Shown here: piece by piece, positions 20,712 to 29,625 of the stretch
Layout of the letters: every line of letters starts with the position of its first letter
How positions within the stretch are numbered: the stretch's first letter is position 1
Assembly: GCA_016630955.3 (NCBI GenBank)
Contig: CM049985.1
Coordinates: 3,342,487-3,406,486 of the forward strand
DNA: 64,000 nt
Source of the DNA: Didymella arachidicola
Taxonomy: Eukaryota > Ascomycota > Dothideomycetes > Pleosporales > Didymellaceae
Direction: 5' to 3'
Translations under genes and position numbers: made by a program
Notes under the pieces: generated by a model
The model's database searches: none
What the model was told of the DNA's origin: nothing
Seen by the model: only the letters and a program-made list of their open reading frames with translations

Positions 20712-22576
20712 ACGTACATCACGGGCGAGCGGCGCACATGGGCGAGCGGCGCACTTTTGCCAAGACCCTACCAAAACACCAACCTCTACTAATGCCTCCA
20801 CAAAAACAACAGACAGACGCGTTAGAAGAAGCTCAGATACAGCTTGCAATCCAAGCTCTTAAACAAGACCCTAATCTCTCTGTTCGACGCGCTGCAGCTA
20901 TCTTCAGCGCCCCTGAAACAACACTACGCGCAAGACGCGCCGGACGACCTTCACGCGTTGATACTATGGCCAACTCACGAAATCTGACCAATACTGAGGA
21001 GGAGGTGATTGTTACGCATATACTTGAGCTGTCTAAGCAAGGAAGGCCTCCCCGGCTTGCAGATGTGACTGATATCGCCAATTCTCTGCGGAAAGAGCGC
21101 GGTTTGGCCCCTGTTGGCTCAAACTGGGCCAGCACGTTCGTTTCGCGTCAGGAGGAGCTCAAAGTGGTCTTTAATCGCAAGTACGACTACAAGAGAGCCC
21201 TCTGTGAGGATCCTGAGGTTATACAGGGTTGGTTCAACCTTGTAGCTAACACTAAAGCCAAGTATGGCATCCAGGACAACGACACGTACAACTTCGACGA
21301 GACAGGCTTCATTATGGGCCAGATAAGCTCTGGAGCAGTCGTTACAGCTTCAGAGACCCGTGGACGGGCAAAAGCAGTCCAGCCAGGCAATCGCGAGTGG
21401 GTAACGGTCATCCAGGGCATAAATGCCACAGGGTGGGCAATCCCGCCCTACATCATCTTCAAAGCCCGCCGCCACCAGTCTAACTGGTACAAAGATGATG
21501 ACCTGCCCCAGGATTGGACTGTTGCTGTCTCTGAGAACGGCTGGACTACTAACGAGCTTGGTTTTGACTGGTTGAAGCACTTTAACAGGCATACAAAGGC
21601 GCGTACTGTTGGCAGCCACCGGTTGCTGATTATTGATGGTCATGGGAGCCATAACACTGCAGAATTCGCGCAATACTGCAAGGATCAGAAGATTATGATC
21701 CTATGCATGCCTCCGCACTCATCGCACCTCCTTCAGCCACTTGATGTGGCTTGTTTTGGCCCTCTAAAGAAGGCGTACGGGGATGAGGTCAATCAGCTTA
21801 TACACAACCGGATTAACCACATCACAAAGCAGGAGTTCCTCCTATGCTTTATAGCAGCTTATAACAAAGCTATAACCTCCAGCAACATCCAGGGAGGGTT
21901 CCGAGGGGCCGGATTGGCTCCATTTGACCCAGATCGCGTTATATCAACCCTGAATGTGAGGCTGCGCACCCCATCGCCACCACTCCCCCAAAACAGCCCG
22001 CTCTGGCAGTCGCAAACCCCAAGCAATACCCTAGAATTCGGGTCCCAATCAACGCTTGTGAAGAAGAGGATTCAGAGGCATATAGACAGCTCACCAACCT
22101 CTATGGTTGAAGCGTTTGAGAAGGTCTCAAAGGGGGCAGCAATTGTTGCGCACAAGCTGGCTTTGGCACAACGGGAGAACGCTGCGCTTCACGCAGCTCT
22201 AGCAGCTGCTACAGAACGTAGATCGCGCAAAAGAAGGCATATCCAGACAGAGGGGAGCCTCACGGTTAAAGAGGGCCAGCGGCGGACTACTCTATTAGAG
22301 TTTAGCGCGCGTAGTGATGGAAAGAAGAGGAAGACGCAGGTGCGTGCTGAAGGAGGTGAACCATCCCAACGACGCTGTGGACGGTGCGGAGAGGGTGGGC
22401 ACAACGCACGAACGTGCAATAATAGAGCAGAAGAGGTCCCTAAGTAATATTACAGCTTGTTTTGCCTTATGCAGGGCTAATTTGTGGTGTTCTGGGCCAT
22501 AATGTAGGTGTTTTTGGTGGGGTCTTGGCAAAAGTGCGCCGCTCGCCCATGTGCGCCGCTCGCCCGTGATGTACGT
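20712..22576 (+). mobile_element. family A pogo-like transposon, intact reference copy (1865 bp)
   Basis: TIRs ACGTACATCACGGG...CCCGTGATGTACGT and TA duplications at 20710-20711 and 22577-22578. Inserted into the same RIP relic as the E element. Confidence 0.95.
20792..22447 (+). CDS. family A pogo-like transposase, 551 aa, intact
   Basis: Start MPPQKQQ; the upstream ATG at 20738 lies in the TIR. HTH at residues about 10-50 (ALEEAQIQLAIQALK...TTLRARRAGRPSR); CENP-B-type HTH at about 55-140; catalytic Asp in YNFDETGF (about 172), LLIIDGHGSH (about 285) and HLLQPLDVACF (about 320); alanine-rich helix and basic RSRKRRHI near 480; CCHC knuckle CGRCGEGGHNARTC at the C-terminus. It can be used to see the damage in copies at 6063, 11307, 24665 and 31737. 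Predicted nuclear cut-and-paste transposase with TA target choice. Confidence 0.95.
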   Translation: MPPQKQQTDALEEAQIQLAIQALKQDPNLSVRRAAAIFSAPETTLRARRAGRPSRVDTMANSRNLTNTEEEVIVTHILELSKQGRPPRLADVTDIANSLRKERGLAPVGSNWASTFVSRQEELKVVFNRKYDYKRALCEDPEVIQGWFNLVANTKAKYGIQDNDTYNFDETGFIMGQISSGAVVTASETRGRAKAVQPGNREWVTVIQGINATGWAIPPYIIFKARRHQSNWYKDDDLPQDWTVAVSENGWTTNELGFDWLKHFNRHTKARTVGSHRLLIIDGHGSHNTAEFAQYCKDQKIMILCMPPHSSHLLQPLDVACFGPLKKAYGDEVNQLIHNRINHITKQEFLLCFIAAYNKAITSSNIQGGFRGAGLAPFDPDRVISTLNVRLRTPSPPLPQNSPLWQSQTPSNTLEFGSQSTLVKKRIQRHIDSSPTSMVEAFEKVSKGAAIVAHKLALAQRENAALHAALAAATERRSRKRRHIQTEGSLTVKEGQRRTTLLEFSARSDGKKRKTQVRAEGGEPSQRRCGRCGEGGHNARTCNNRAEEVPK

Positions 22577-22620
22577 TAACTCTAAGAAATTTAAAAAATA
22601 CTATAAGAATTATAATATTA

Positions 22621-24485
22621 ACGTACCTCACGGGTAAGTGGGCCACCCTGTCTAGTGGGCCACTTTTGCCAAGACCACACCAAAACTCTCTCCCTACACT
22701 AATGCCTCAACAACAAGGTCAATCAGACGCGTTAAAAGAAGCTCGGATACAGCTTGCACTTCAAGCTATCAAACAGGATGCGAATCTCTCCCTGCGACGC
22801 GTTGCAGCTATCTTCAACGTGCCCCGAACTACACTAGCCCAACGACGCGCTGGACAGCCCTCAAGAGTTGATTCTATGCCTAGCCGACGGTATCTGGATG
22901 AGCACGCAGAGGAGGCGATTGTTGATCACGTTCTTTACCTTATACAGCGAGGAGAACCCCCTCGCTTGTCAGATGTGGCTGATATGGCCAATTTGCTGCG
23001 ACAAGAGCGTGGAATGGCCCCTGTTGGCCGAAATTGGCCCAGTACGTTTGTAAAGCGTCAACCAAGGCTAAAAGTAAAGTTTAGTCGCAAGTATGACTAC
23101 AAGAGAGCCCTCTGCGAGGATCCTGAGATAATACAGGGCTGGTTCAGCCTAGTAGCTAATGTCAAAGCTAAGTACGGCATTGTGGACGAAGACACGTACA
23201 ACTTTGACGAGACTGGCTTTGCAATGGGTCAGATTACCCCTGGAGCAGTGGTTGCAGACGTAGAGAACCGAGGACGAGCAAAGCAGATACAGCCAGGCAA
23301 TAAGGAGTGGGCTACGTTAATCTTAGGCGTAAATGCTGCAGGGTGGGCTATTCCACCCTTTATTATCCTTAAAGCCAAAACCCACACCACCAACTGGTCT
23401 AAGGACAAAGATCTGCCCCAGGACTGGGTAATTGGGGTCTCTGAGAACGGCTGGACCAACAACGAGCTTGGTCTTGACTGGTTGAAGCACTTTAACAGGC
23501 ATACTAAGGAGCGTACCTATGGGACCCACCGTTTGCTACTTATAGACGGCCATGAGAGCCACCAGGCCGCAGCATTCACCCAATACTGCAAAGAGAACAA
23601 GATTGTAACTCTTACAATGCCTGCGCACTCATCGCACCTCTTGCAGCTGCTTGATGTGGGTTGTTTTGCCCCTTTGAAGCGGGAGTACGGGCATCAGGTC
23701 AACAAGCTCTCGCGCAACCGGATCAACCACATAGACAAGCAGTCGTTCCTAGTATGCTTAAGAGCAGCATATAACGCGACTATCACCCCTAGCAACATCC
23801 AGGGAGGGTTCCGAGGCGCTGGATTGGTCCCCTTTGACCCAGAACGGGTCATATCAACCCTCAATGTGAGGCTGCGGACTCCATCACCCCAACTACCTAC
23901 CAACAACGAGCCCTGGCAGTCCCAAACCCCCAAAAACCTGCTTGAATTTCAGTCGCAATCAACTCTAATTCGAGACAAGTATAAGAGGCAGCAGGGCAGC
24001 TCACCAAATTCAGTGTATAGTGCGCTAGAGCACTATGCAAAGGGGGGAGCAAAGGTAGCGCACCAGCTTGCGTTGATGAGAAAGGAACGTGATGAGCTTC
24101 GAGAGGCTCTAGCAGCTGCAACAGAGCGCAAATCACATAAAAGGAAGCGAATTCAAACAGGAGGGAGCATAACAGTTGAAGAGGCACAGCGTTTAACTGC
24201 TCTAAAGGAGTTTGGCGTGCGTGGTGATGGTAAGAAGCCAAAGAAGAGGATGCGCGCTGAAGGAGGTGAACTATCCCAACGACGGTGTGGAACGTGCGGA
24301 GAGACAGGGCACAACGCGCGAACGTGTAAATAACACTTATCTACCATGGACCTTGCCAGGACGTCTTCCTCAGAACCCCCATACGCGAGGTGCTGTTACT
24401 ATACTACAATTTAATGTGAAGTTTGGTGTGGTCTTGGCAAAAGTGGCCCACTAGACAGGGTGGCCCACTTACCCGTGAGGTACGT
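22621..24485 (+). mobile_element. family B pogo-like transposon, intact copy 2 (1865 bp)
   Basis: Same length and ends as the copy at 8427-10291 and almost identical to it, in opposite orientation; TA duplications at 22619-22620 and 24486-24487. It sits 44 bp after the family A copy, in what reads as leftover RIP relic. Confidence 0.95.
22702..24333 (+). CDS. family B pogo-like transposase, copy 2, 543 aa
   Basis: Differs from the 8579-10210 protein at only two positions that I can see: G instead of R in WVI(G/R)VSENG, and L instead of P in LLQ(L/P)LDVG. Both are single transitions. The second lies two residues before the third catalytic Asp, so this copy may be less active; the first copy has the family-typical P, whereas at the other site G or A is typical and copy 1 has R. 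All domains (psq HTH, CENP-B HTH, DD..D core, CCHC knuckle) are complete. Confidence 0.95.
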   Translation: MPQQQGQSDALKEARIQLALQAIKQDANLSLRRVAAIFNVPRTTLAQRRAGQPSRVDSMPSRRYLDEHAEEAIVDHVLYLIQRGEPPRLSDVADMANLLRQERGMAPVGRNWPSTFVKRQPRLKVKFSRKYDYKRALCEDPEIIQGWFSLVANVKAKYGIVDEDTYNFDETGFAMGQITPGAVVADVENRGRAKQIQPGNKEWATLILGVNAAGWAIPPFIILKAKTHTTNWSKDKDLPQDWVIGVSENGWTNNELGLDWLKHFNRHTKERTYGTHRLLLIDGHESHQAAAFTQYCKENKIVTLTMPAHSSHLLQLLDVGCFAPLKREYGHQVNKLSRNRINHIDKQSFLVCLRAAYNATITPSNIQGGFRGAGLVPFDPERVISTLNVRLRTPSPQLPTNNEPWQSQTPKNLLEFQSQSTLIRDKYKRQQGSSPNSVYSALEHYAKGGAKVAHQLALMRKERDELREALAAATERKSHKRKRIQTGGSITVEEAQRLTALKEFGVRGDGKKPKKRMRAEGGELSQRRCGTCGETGHNARTCK

Positions 24486-24487
24486 TA

Positions 24488-24662
24488 TACTTATATTAGT
24501 TAATAAAGGCTTTTATTATATAGCTACTATAACTATCTAGAATAAGTAGGCGCTACCTTCTTCTATAAGCTTTTAGTATAGTATACTGCTTAAATACTTA
24601 TTTAAGCTACGTAATACCTAAATTGTTATTTGTTAAGCTGGTAGGTAAGGTTCTAAAGAAGA
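24488..24662. other. short TA-rich stretch, unassigned RIP relic
   Basis: TA-rich, no ORF; lies between the B copy and the next TIR. Possibly the continuation of the relic at 17936-22620, but the alignment breaks down. Confidence 0.4.
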
Positions 24663-24664
24663 TA

Positions 24665-25527
24665 ACGTACCTTACGGGCGAGTCGCCCACTTTTGCCAAG
24701 ACCACACCAAAACACCAACCTCTACTGATGCCTCCACAACTACAACAGACCGACACGTGTAAAGAGACTCAGATATAACTTGCGCTACAAGCTCTTCAGC
24801 AAGACCCTAATCTCTCTGTAAGACGCGCTGCAGCTATCTTTAACGCGCCCCGAACTACACTACGTAACCGCCGCGCTGGACGACCTTCACGCGGTGATAC
24901 CATGGCCAACTCACCGAATCTGACCAATACTGAGAAGCAGGTGATTGTTACGCATATACTTGAGCTATCCAAGCAAGGACGGCCTCCCCGGCTCGCAGAT
25001 GTGACTGATATCGCCAATTCTCTGCGGAAAGAGCGCAGTTTGTCCCCTGTTGGCTTAAACTGGACCAGCACGTTTGTTTCGCGTCAGGAGGAGCTTAAAG
25101 TGGTCTTCAATCGCAAGTACGACTACAAGAGAGCCCTCTGCGAGGATCTAGAGGTCATACAGGGCTGGTTCAGCCTAGTAGCCAATACCAAAGCCAAGTA
25201 TGGCATCCAGGACAACAACACGTACAACTTCGATGAGACAGGCTTCATGATGGGCCAGATAAGCGGTAGGAAAGCCGTTACAGCTTCAGAGAACTGTGGA
25301 CAGGCAAAGGCAGTCTAGCCAGGCAATCGCGAGTGGGTAACGGTCATCTAGGGCATCAATGCCACAGGGTGGGCCATTCCGCCCTACATCATCTTCAAAG
25401 CCCGCCGCCACCAGTCTAACTGGTACAAAGACGATGACCTGCCCCAGGATTGGATTGTTGCTGTCTCTAAGAACGGCTGGACTACTAATGAGCTTGGTTT
25501 TGACTGGTTGAAGCACTTTAACAGGGA
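24665..25527 (+). mobile_element. 5' part of an A-like pogo element, truncated
   Basis: Left end ACGTACCTTACGGGCGAG after TA at 24663-24664. Its TIR has only one iteron instead of two. Homology to family A stops abruptly after 'cactttaacagg' near 25527, where single-copy sequence begins; no right end is present. Confidence 0.85.
24728..25527 (+). pseudogene. truncated A-like transposase
   Basis: Starts MPPQLQQ like family A and reads through the HTH and CENP-B-like domains to the first catalytic Asp (YNFDETGF near 25230). Stops break it early (TAA near 24757 and 24776, in 'tgtaaagag' and 'gatataac') and again at TAG in 'gcagtctagcc' near 25316 and 'catctaggg' near 25348. The CAG-to-TAG changes point to RIP-like deamination. 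The C-terminal third, with two catalytic Asp and the zinc knuckle, is gone. Confidence 0.85.
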
Positions 25528-25885
25528 CCGTAACGGGCGTCTTCGGGGGGATTGAGCACGGTTTCTCTAGGCCTGGCTCGTGGACGTGGTAAGCTGAACA
25601 TCCTCGCTTGTTGACCTGAATTACAATATTACGAGCCACTGATCGGACTGTCTACGTAGAGATATACGAGACACATGGAAATCAACGAGAGCTCTTCTAG
25701 GGCCTTTGGTTTGCTAAGCTTTACCTATAGTTGCGAAAGTGTTGGGGTCATTAGTCCCATTGATTAGCATATGCGAGAACAACAAGAGCTATCGAGGATT
25801 CGGGTACAACAAGTTTATTGGACTATATACAACTCAAATATCGAACTTGCAAGAACGCTTGCAAACGCATGACTATCAATCCCAC

Positions 25886-27004
25886 TTAACCACGAACGAG
25901 AGTGAGGCTGTAAGCGGACAGAATCTCGTTCACGGGCTGGAAGTAAGTGACACCGCCGCTGGTGCAGTCGCCGGAGCCACCGGACGTGACACCTTGAGCC
26001 TGAGCACCAGAGTAGAAAGAACCTCCAGAGTCACCGGGCTCGGCGCAGACGTTGGTCTGGGTAAGACCAGTGACACGGCCCTCCGAATAGCTGACAGTGG
26101 CGCCAAGGGCACGGATGCTGTTGCAATAGACACCGGTGGTGGAGCCGGAGCGGCAGACGCTGGCTCCAACGGCCGCGGCAGTGCTGCCGGAGACAGGGAG
26201 GGTGCCACCAGAGTAGTTGTTGATGCGGCCCTGGAAGGTGTTGCCGCTGCTGCCGCGGATGTAGCTGTAGTCGTTGCCAGGGAACGAAGAACCAGCAAAG
26301 GTTCCGATTGTGGCACCAGCCGAGGTGGCGGCAGTCGAACCAGCGGTTCCGCAGTGACCAGCGGAAACGAATCCAGTGGTGACGGAGAAACCAACAGAGC
26401 AACGGGCAGTGCGGTCGATGTAGTAAGCGTCACCGCCGCGAAGGGTGGCGAAGGTGGTAGGGAGGGCAGAGACAGTCTTGACCTCGTACTCGCCCGCAAC
26501 AAGACCAACCTTCTTGGCAAGGTCCTCAGCCTGAGCAGTACTATCGGCGAGAGCCTCCAGAACCAGCTTGTTGGCAGCGACGTCGACGTAGTAAGCTGCG
26601 ATTCCCTTGGCAGCCTCGTCACGCTTGGTCAGACCTTCGATGTCAAGGGCATCAATGGCCTTCTGAGCCTCCTGAAGTTTGGAAAGAGGAGTGTCAACAA
26701 CCAGAGCCTCAGCGCCAGCAGACTTGACCTCGGAGGTCAGGGCCTCGTCGGTAACAGCGACCTTGAGGTCACCGTCAACGAGCCAGGCACCGGCGAAACC
26801 AGCCTTGCTCTCAAGCGTCTTGATGACATCAGTTGCCTGGAGTTCGCGGGCAACACGGGCGTGAGCCTGCTCGGCGTCAAGTCCAAGATCGCGCTTCATG
26901 GCAGCCAGGATGTCGGGGTGGAGGCTGTTGGCGGCCGCGGTGGGAGCACCGTAGACGATGGGCAGGAAGGCTGCGACAGCAGCAAGGAATGCGGAGATCT
27001 GCAT
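25886..27004 (-). CDS. streptogrisin / alpha-lytic-type secreted serine protease, 372 aa
   Basis: Secreted endopeptidase of MEROPS family S1 (S1E-like). A signal peptide (MQISAFLAAVAAFLPIVYGA) is followed by a propeptide of about 165 residues like the alpha-lytic/streptogrisin prodomain (ESKAGFAGAWLVDGDLKVAVTD) that serves as folding chaperone. The mature domain starts near GGDAYYID and has the triad His in FVSAGHCGTAG (about 217), Asp in PGNDYSYIRG (about 245) and Ser in EPGDSGGSF (about 325). Cysteine pairs typical of the family surround the His and Ser. No introns, ATG start clear, TATAAGTA about 110 bp upstream. The family is mainly actinobacterial, so an ancient transfer is likely; the coding region is GC-rich and C-ending. 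Confidence 0.95.
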   Translation of the reverse strand: MQISAFLAAVAAFLPIVYGAPTAAANSLHPDILAAMKRDLGLDAEQAHARVARELQATDVIKTLESKAGFAGAWLVDGDLKVAVTDEALTSEVKSAGAEALVVDTPLSKLQEAQKAIDALDIEGLTKRDEAAKGIAAYYVDVAANKLVLEALADSTAQAEDLAKKVGLVAGEYEVKTVSALPTTFATLRGGDAYYIDRTARCSVGFSVTTGFVSAGHCGTAGSTAATSAGATIGTFAGSSFPGNDYSYIRGSSGNTFQGRINNYSGGTLPVSGSTAAAVGASVCRSGSTTGVYCNSIRALGATVSYSEGRVTGLTQTNVCAEPGDSGGSFYSGAQAQGVTSGGSGDCTSGGVTYFQPVNEILSAYSLTLVRG

Positions 27005-27981
27005 ATTTGCGATTCTAGGGGCGATTCGAGAAGAGGCGGCGTTGATACTGTAGATGAGATCGTAGCAAGCTGAGTCTGCGATGCCGGTAGAAAGATGGGC
27101 GTGGCCCAGATACTTATACTTGCCGCAGCCTCGCCATAGAGATCAGCATCACAATATTCCCCCTCGCTCGAAGGCAAGAGTGTAGATTGCGTCGGCGGCT
27201 ACCACATGTCTCCTTCCTCATCCACCTTCGAGATGCCGTAGCATGTCCAGGGAGTTGTCGAGTTCGCGATCCCCAAACGGCACTTGACAAGACTTGCGCC
27301 CGCAACAGTGACCCCAAAACGGCAATTCACAAGAGACTCTAATTACATCGTTCGCTGCCAAGTGTCTCCTTCCTCATCTGCTGCAAGGTATGGTGGCGTG
27401 CTTCAACGGTATCAGGGAGGGTAAACCATAAACGGCACCTGAAATGATACGCGCCTGCGACTGGGGCTTGGCAGTCGATACAACAATCCTTGTAATACGA
27501 TCCGGCAGGATGCATATGCGCCTACGATACACGAGGTCAGTAGTCGAACAGGAAGGAGGTTTATTGTGCGAGAAATCTCCGGCAGTTGGCGATAAGCATA
27601 CTGCTCAGACCATGCGCCAGCTTAATTCGTGACCCCGCACGGGAAAATCATGATCGAAGGATCCATACCCGCGAAAGTACCTTCCTAATCCAACATTGAG
27701 CCCGTTGCCAAGAGTTGGTACCTGTCTCGTTAATAATACCCGTCCCGGCAGATCCTAGATACGTGCTTTACAAAAACCTTTGTTACTGGCTCGACTACTA
27801 GTAGCGCCGGCAGTCCTAGTGTTTCATGTTCTTGGCAAGTCTTGGGACATAGTCGATCTCACCTTCCTGAGCATAGTTAACAATAGTCTTGGATCGCGCA
27901 ACGCTTGTTGCTGGCTGTTGTGTAGTTAGGACTTCGCGCCTTAAACAAGTTAGATTCTGTTTTGCTCTTTAGACAGAGATG
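27005..27981. promoter_or_regulatory. protease promoter and intergenic region with imperfect repeats
   Basis: A TATAAG-type box lies on the minus strand at 27111-27120. Between 27270 and 27470 the motif aaacggcacttgacaagac recurs three times imperfectly, and 'tgtctccttcctcatc' twice. No gene is seen up to the transposon at 27984. Confidence 0.4.
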
Positions 27982-27983
27982 TA

Positions 27984-29455
27984 ACGTACCGTGTCCGTGC
28001 ACTCAACGCGCGTGTTCAGTCAACGCGCACTGCACCAAAATACCATCTTCATTCTGCAGCCCCCATAATTCAACGCCACCATGTCAGTTGAAGCTGCCCT
28101 TGCAGATTTAGACGCAGCAGGTTCAGACAAGAATACTTCGTACACGAAGCTAGCCGAAAAACACAAGGTGTGGCGCTCTACACTGTCGCGAAGAGATCAG
28201 GGCGTTCATGCGTCGCGAGCCGACGAGGGACTCAATCGGCGCGCCATGCATCCACGTAACGAGGCAGAACTTGTGCAGTATATCAGAGGACTCACAGAAC
28301 GACACCTTATGCCTACAAGGCAAATGATTAAGAATTTTGCAACCCCAATACTTAGAAAAGAGCCTGGCGATAGCTGGGTTACCCGCTTCCTTAGCCGCAA
28401 CAAAGATACGCTTCTTTTAGCCTGGACAACCCCTATGGAGTGCAGCCGCCACAAGGCTGATTCTGGTGACAAGTACCGCTTATACTTTAAGCTTCTGCAC
28501 AATAAAATGGCGGAGTATAAGCTGGAGCCTAAGCAAACATACAATATAGATGAGAAGGGCTTTGCTATTAGGGTGACGGGAAGGTCTAAAAGGATCTTTA
28601 ATAAGACACTCTACAGCAAGAAGCAGTACAGGCAGTCACTCCACGATGGCAATCGTGAGTAGGTGACGCTTCTGGCTTGCATATCTGCCGATGGTACAGC
28701 TCTTCCGCCAGGCATTATCTACGCCGCAACTGGAAGAGCTGTACAGGCAAGCTAGGTCCATGAAATAGACCCAAACTAGCATTCTGTCCACTTCACTACA
28801 TCACCTAATGGCTGGACGAACAACGACCTTGGATTGACCTGGCTTAAGCAAGTGTTCGATCGCTATACTAAGCCTAAGAACAGAAGAAAGTAGAGGTTGC
28901 TTATTATTAACGGCCACGGCAGCCATGTAACGAGAGAATTCATCACCTACTGCGACAACAACAAGATTCTCCTGATGATCTTTCCCCCACATGCCACCCA
29001 CACACTGCAGCCACTTAACGTAGTCTGCTTCAAGCCTCTGGCTCAAAACTACGCCAATGAGCTTGATCTTCGCACTTAGAAGACCCAGGGATGGACGACA
29101 ACAAAGAAAAGCGATTTTTTCTCTTTGGTCTGGAAGGCCTGGACGTCTACCTTCACCGAGCAGCTGATAGTTAAGGCGTTCTCCGCCACCGGCATACATT
29201 CACCCAACGCCAACGTTATCCTTAATAGGTTTAAAACAGCAACCCCAGAACAGCCAGCAACGCCTGAGCAGCAAGTACTTGATCCTAGCACTGGAGAGCC
29301 GTCTTGGCTAAAAGCAAATTCGATATATTCAATCACTTCTTGAGTCGGATCCATGGTTGTGGAGTTACGACGCGTCAAAGGTGGGTGGGTTCACGATGCG
29401 GCAGTTTGGTGGGGTGGCTCGTTGACTGTACTGGCTCGTTGGCTGCGCACGGATA
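27984..29455 (+). mobile_element. divergent pogo-like transposon (family G), decayed
   Basis: Left end ACGTACCGTGTCCGTGC after TA at 27982-27983, with two TCAACGCGC iterons 17 bp apart. The right end near 29411-29455 is recognisable, also with two iterons 17 bp apart, but reads CCAACGAGCC/TCAACGAGCC on the complementary strand, and the outermost bases are lost. Right boundary approximate. Confidence 0.7.
28081..29343 (+). pseudogene. family G pogo-like transposase with several TAG stops
   Basis: ATG at 28081 (MSVEAALADL) opens a 193-codon HTH and CENP-B-like segment (TTP..R..NKD) ending in the first catalytic motif YNIDEKGF (about residue 157). Homology continues past TAG stops near 28660, 28753, 28768, 28891 and 29078: GWTNNDLGLTWLKQ (about 28810), LLIINGHGSH (second catalytic Asp replaced by Asn, about 28903) and HTLQPLNVVCF (third Asp also Asn, about 29005). 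Most stops fit TGG-to-TAG or CAG-to-TAG, and both D-to-N changes are GAC-to-AAC; all are RIP-type transitions. Dead copy. Sequence is far from families A, B and E, and no CCHC knuckle is visible. Confidence 0.85.
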
Positions 29456-29484
29456 GTAAGCGATTAATTTCCGCTAGGTTAGCG

Positions 29485-29602
29485 TTGGGGACAAATCTCA
29501 TCTTGGGGACAAATCTCAAAAGCTTGGGGACAAATCTCAAAAGCTTGGGGACAAATCTCAAAAGCTTGGGGACAAATCTCAAAAGCTTGGGGACAAATCT
29601 CA
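29485..29602. repeat. 21-bp minisatellite, six units
   Basis: Unit ttggggacaaatctcaaaag(c), starting at 29485, 29503, 29524, 29545, 29566 and 29587; the first unit is 18 bp, the others exactly 21 bp and nearly perfect. A whole number of codons, but no plausible gene surrounds it. Confidence 0.95.
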
Positions 29603-29625
29603 GCAGCCTTCTAATATAGGGGCTA

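Larger units (their letters stand above)
17936..22620 (+). mobile_element. old RIP-degraded A-like transposon, target of later insertions
   Basis: TA-saturated pieces at 17936-18393, 20242-20711 and 22577-22620 align in order to successive parts of the intact family A element: HTH region; then 'gagagctctctataaagattc' matching 'gagagccctctgtgaggatcc'; then the DDE region. The pieces are separated by intact E (18394-20241) and A (20712-22576) insertions at TA, and the last piece abuts a B insertion. The left end ACGTACAACATAGG follows TA at 17934-17935. Its end beyond 24487 is not recognisable. Confidence 0.8.

Noticed and set aside
25739..27073. Long plus-strand open frame of about 444 codons
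   Set aside because: It is antisense to the serine protease and low-complexity (G, S, V, T-rich), a by-product of GC-rich third positions.
29485..29602. CRISPR-like array
   Set aside because: Units are contiguous without spacers and this is a eukaryotic genome.
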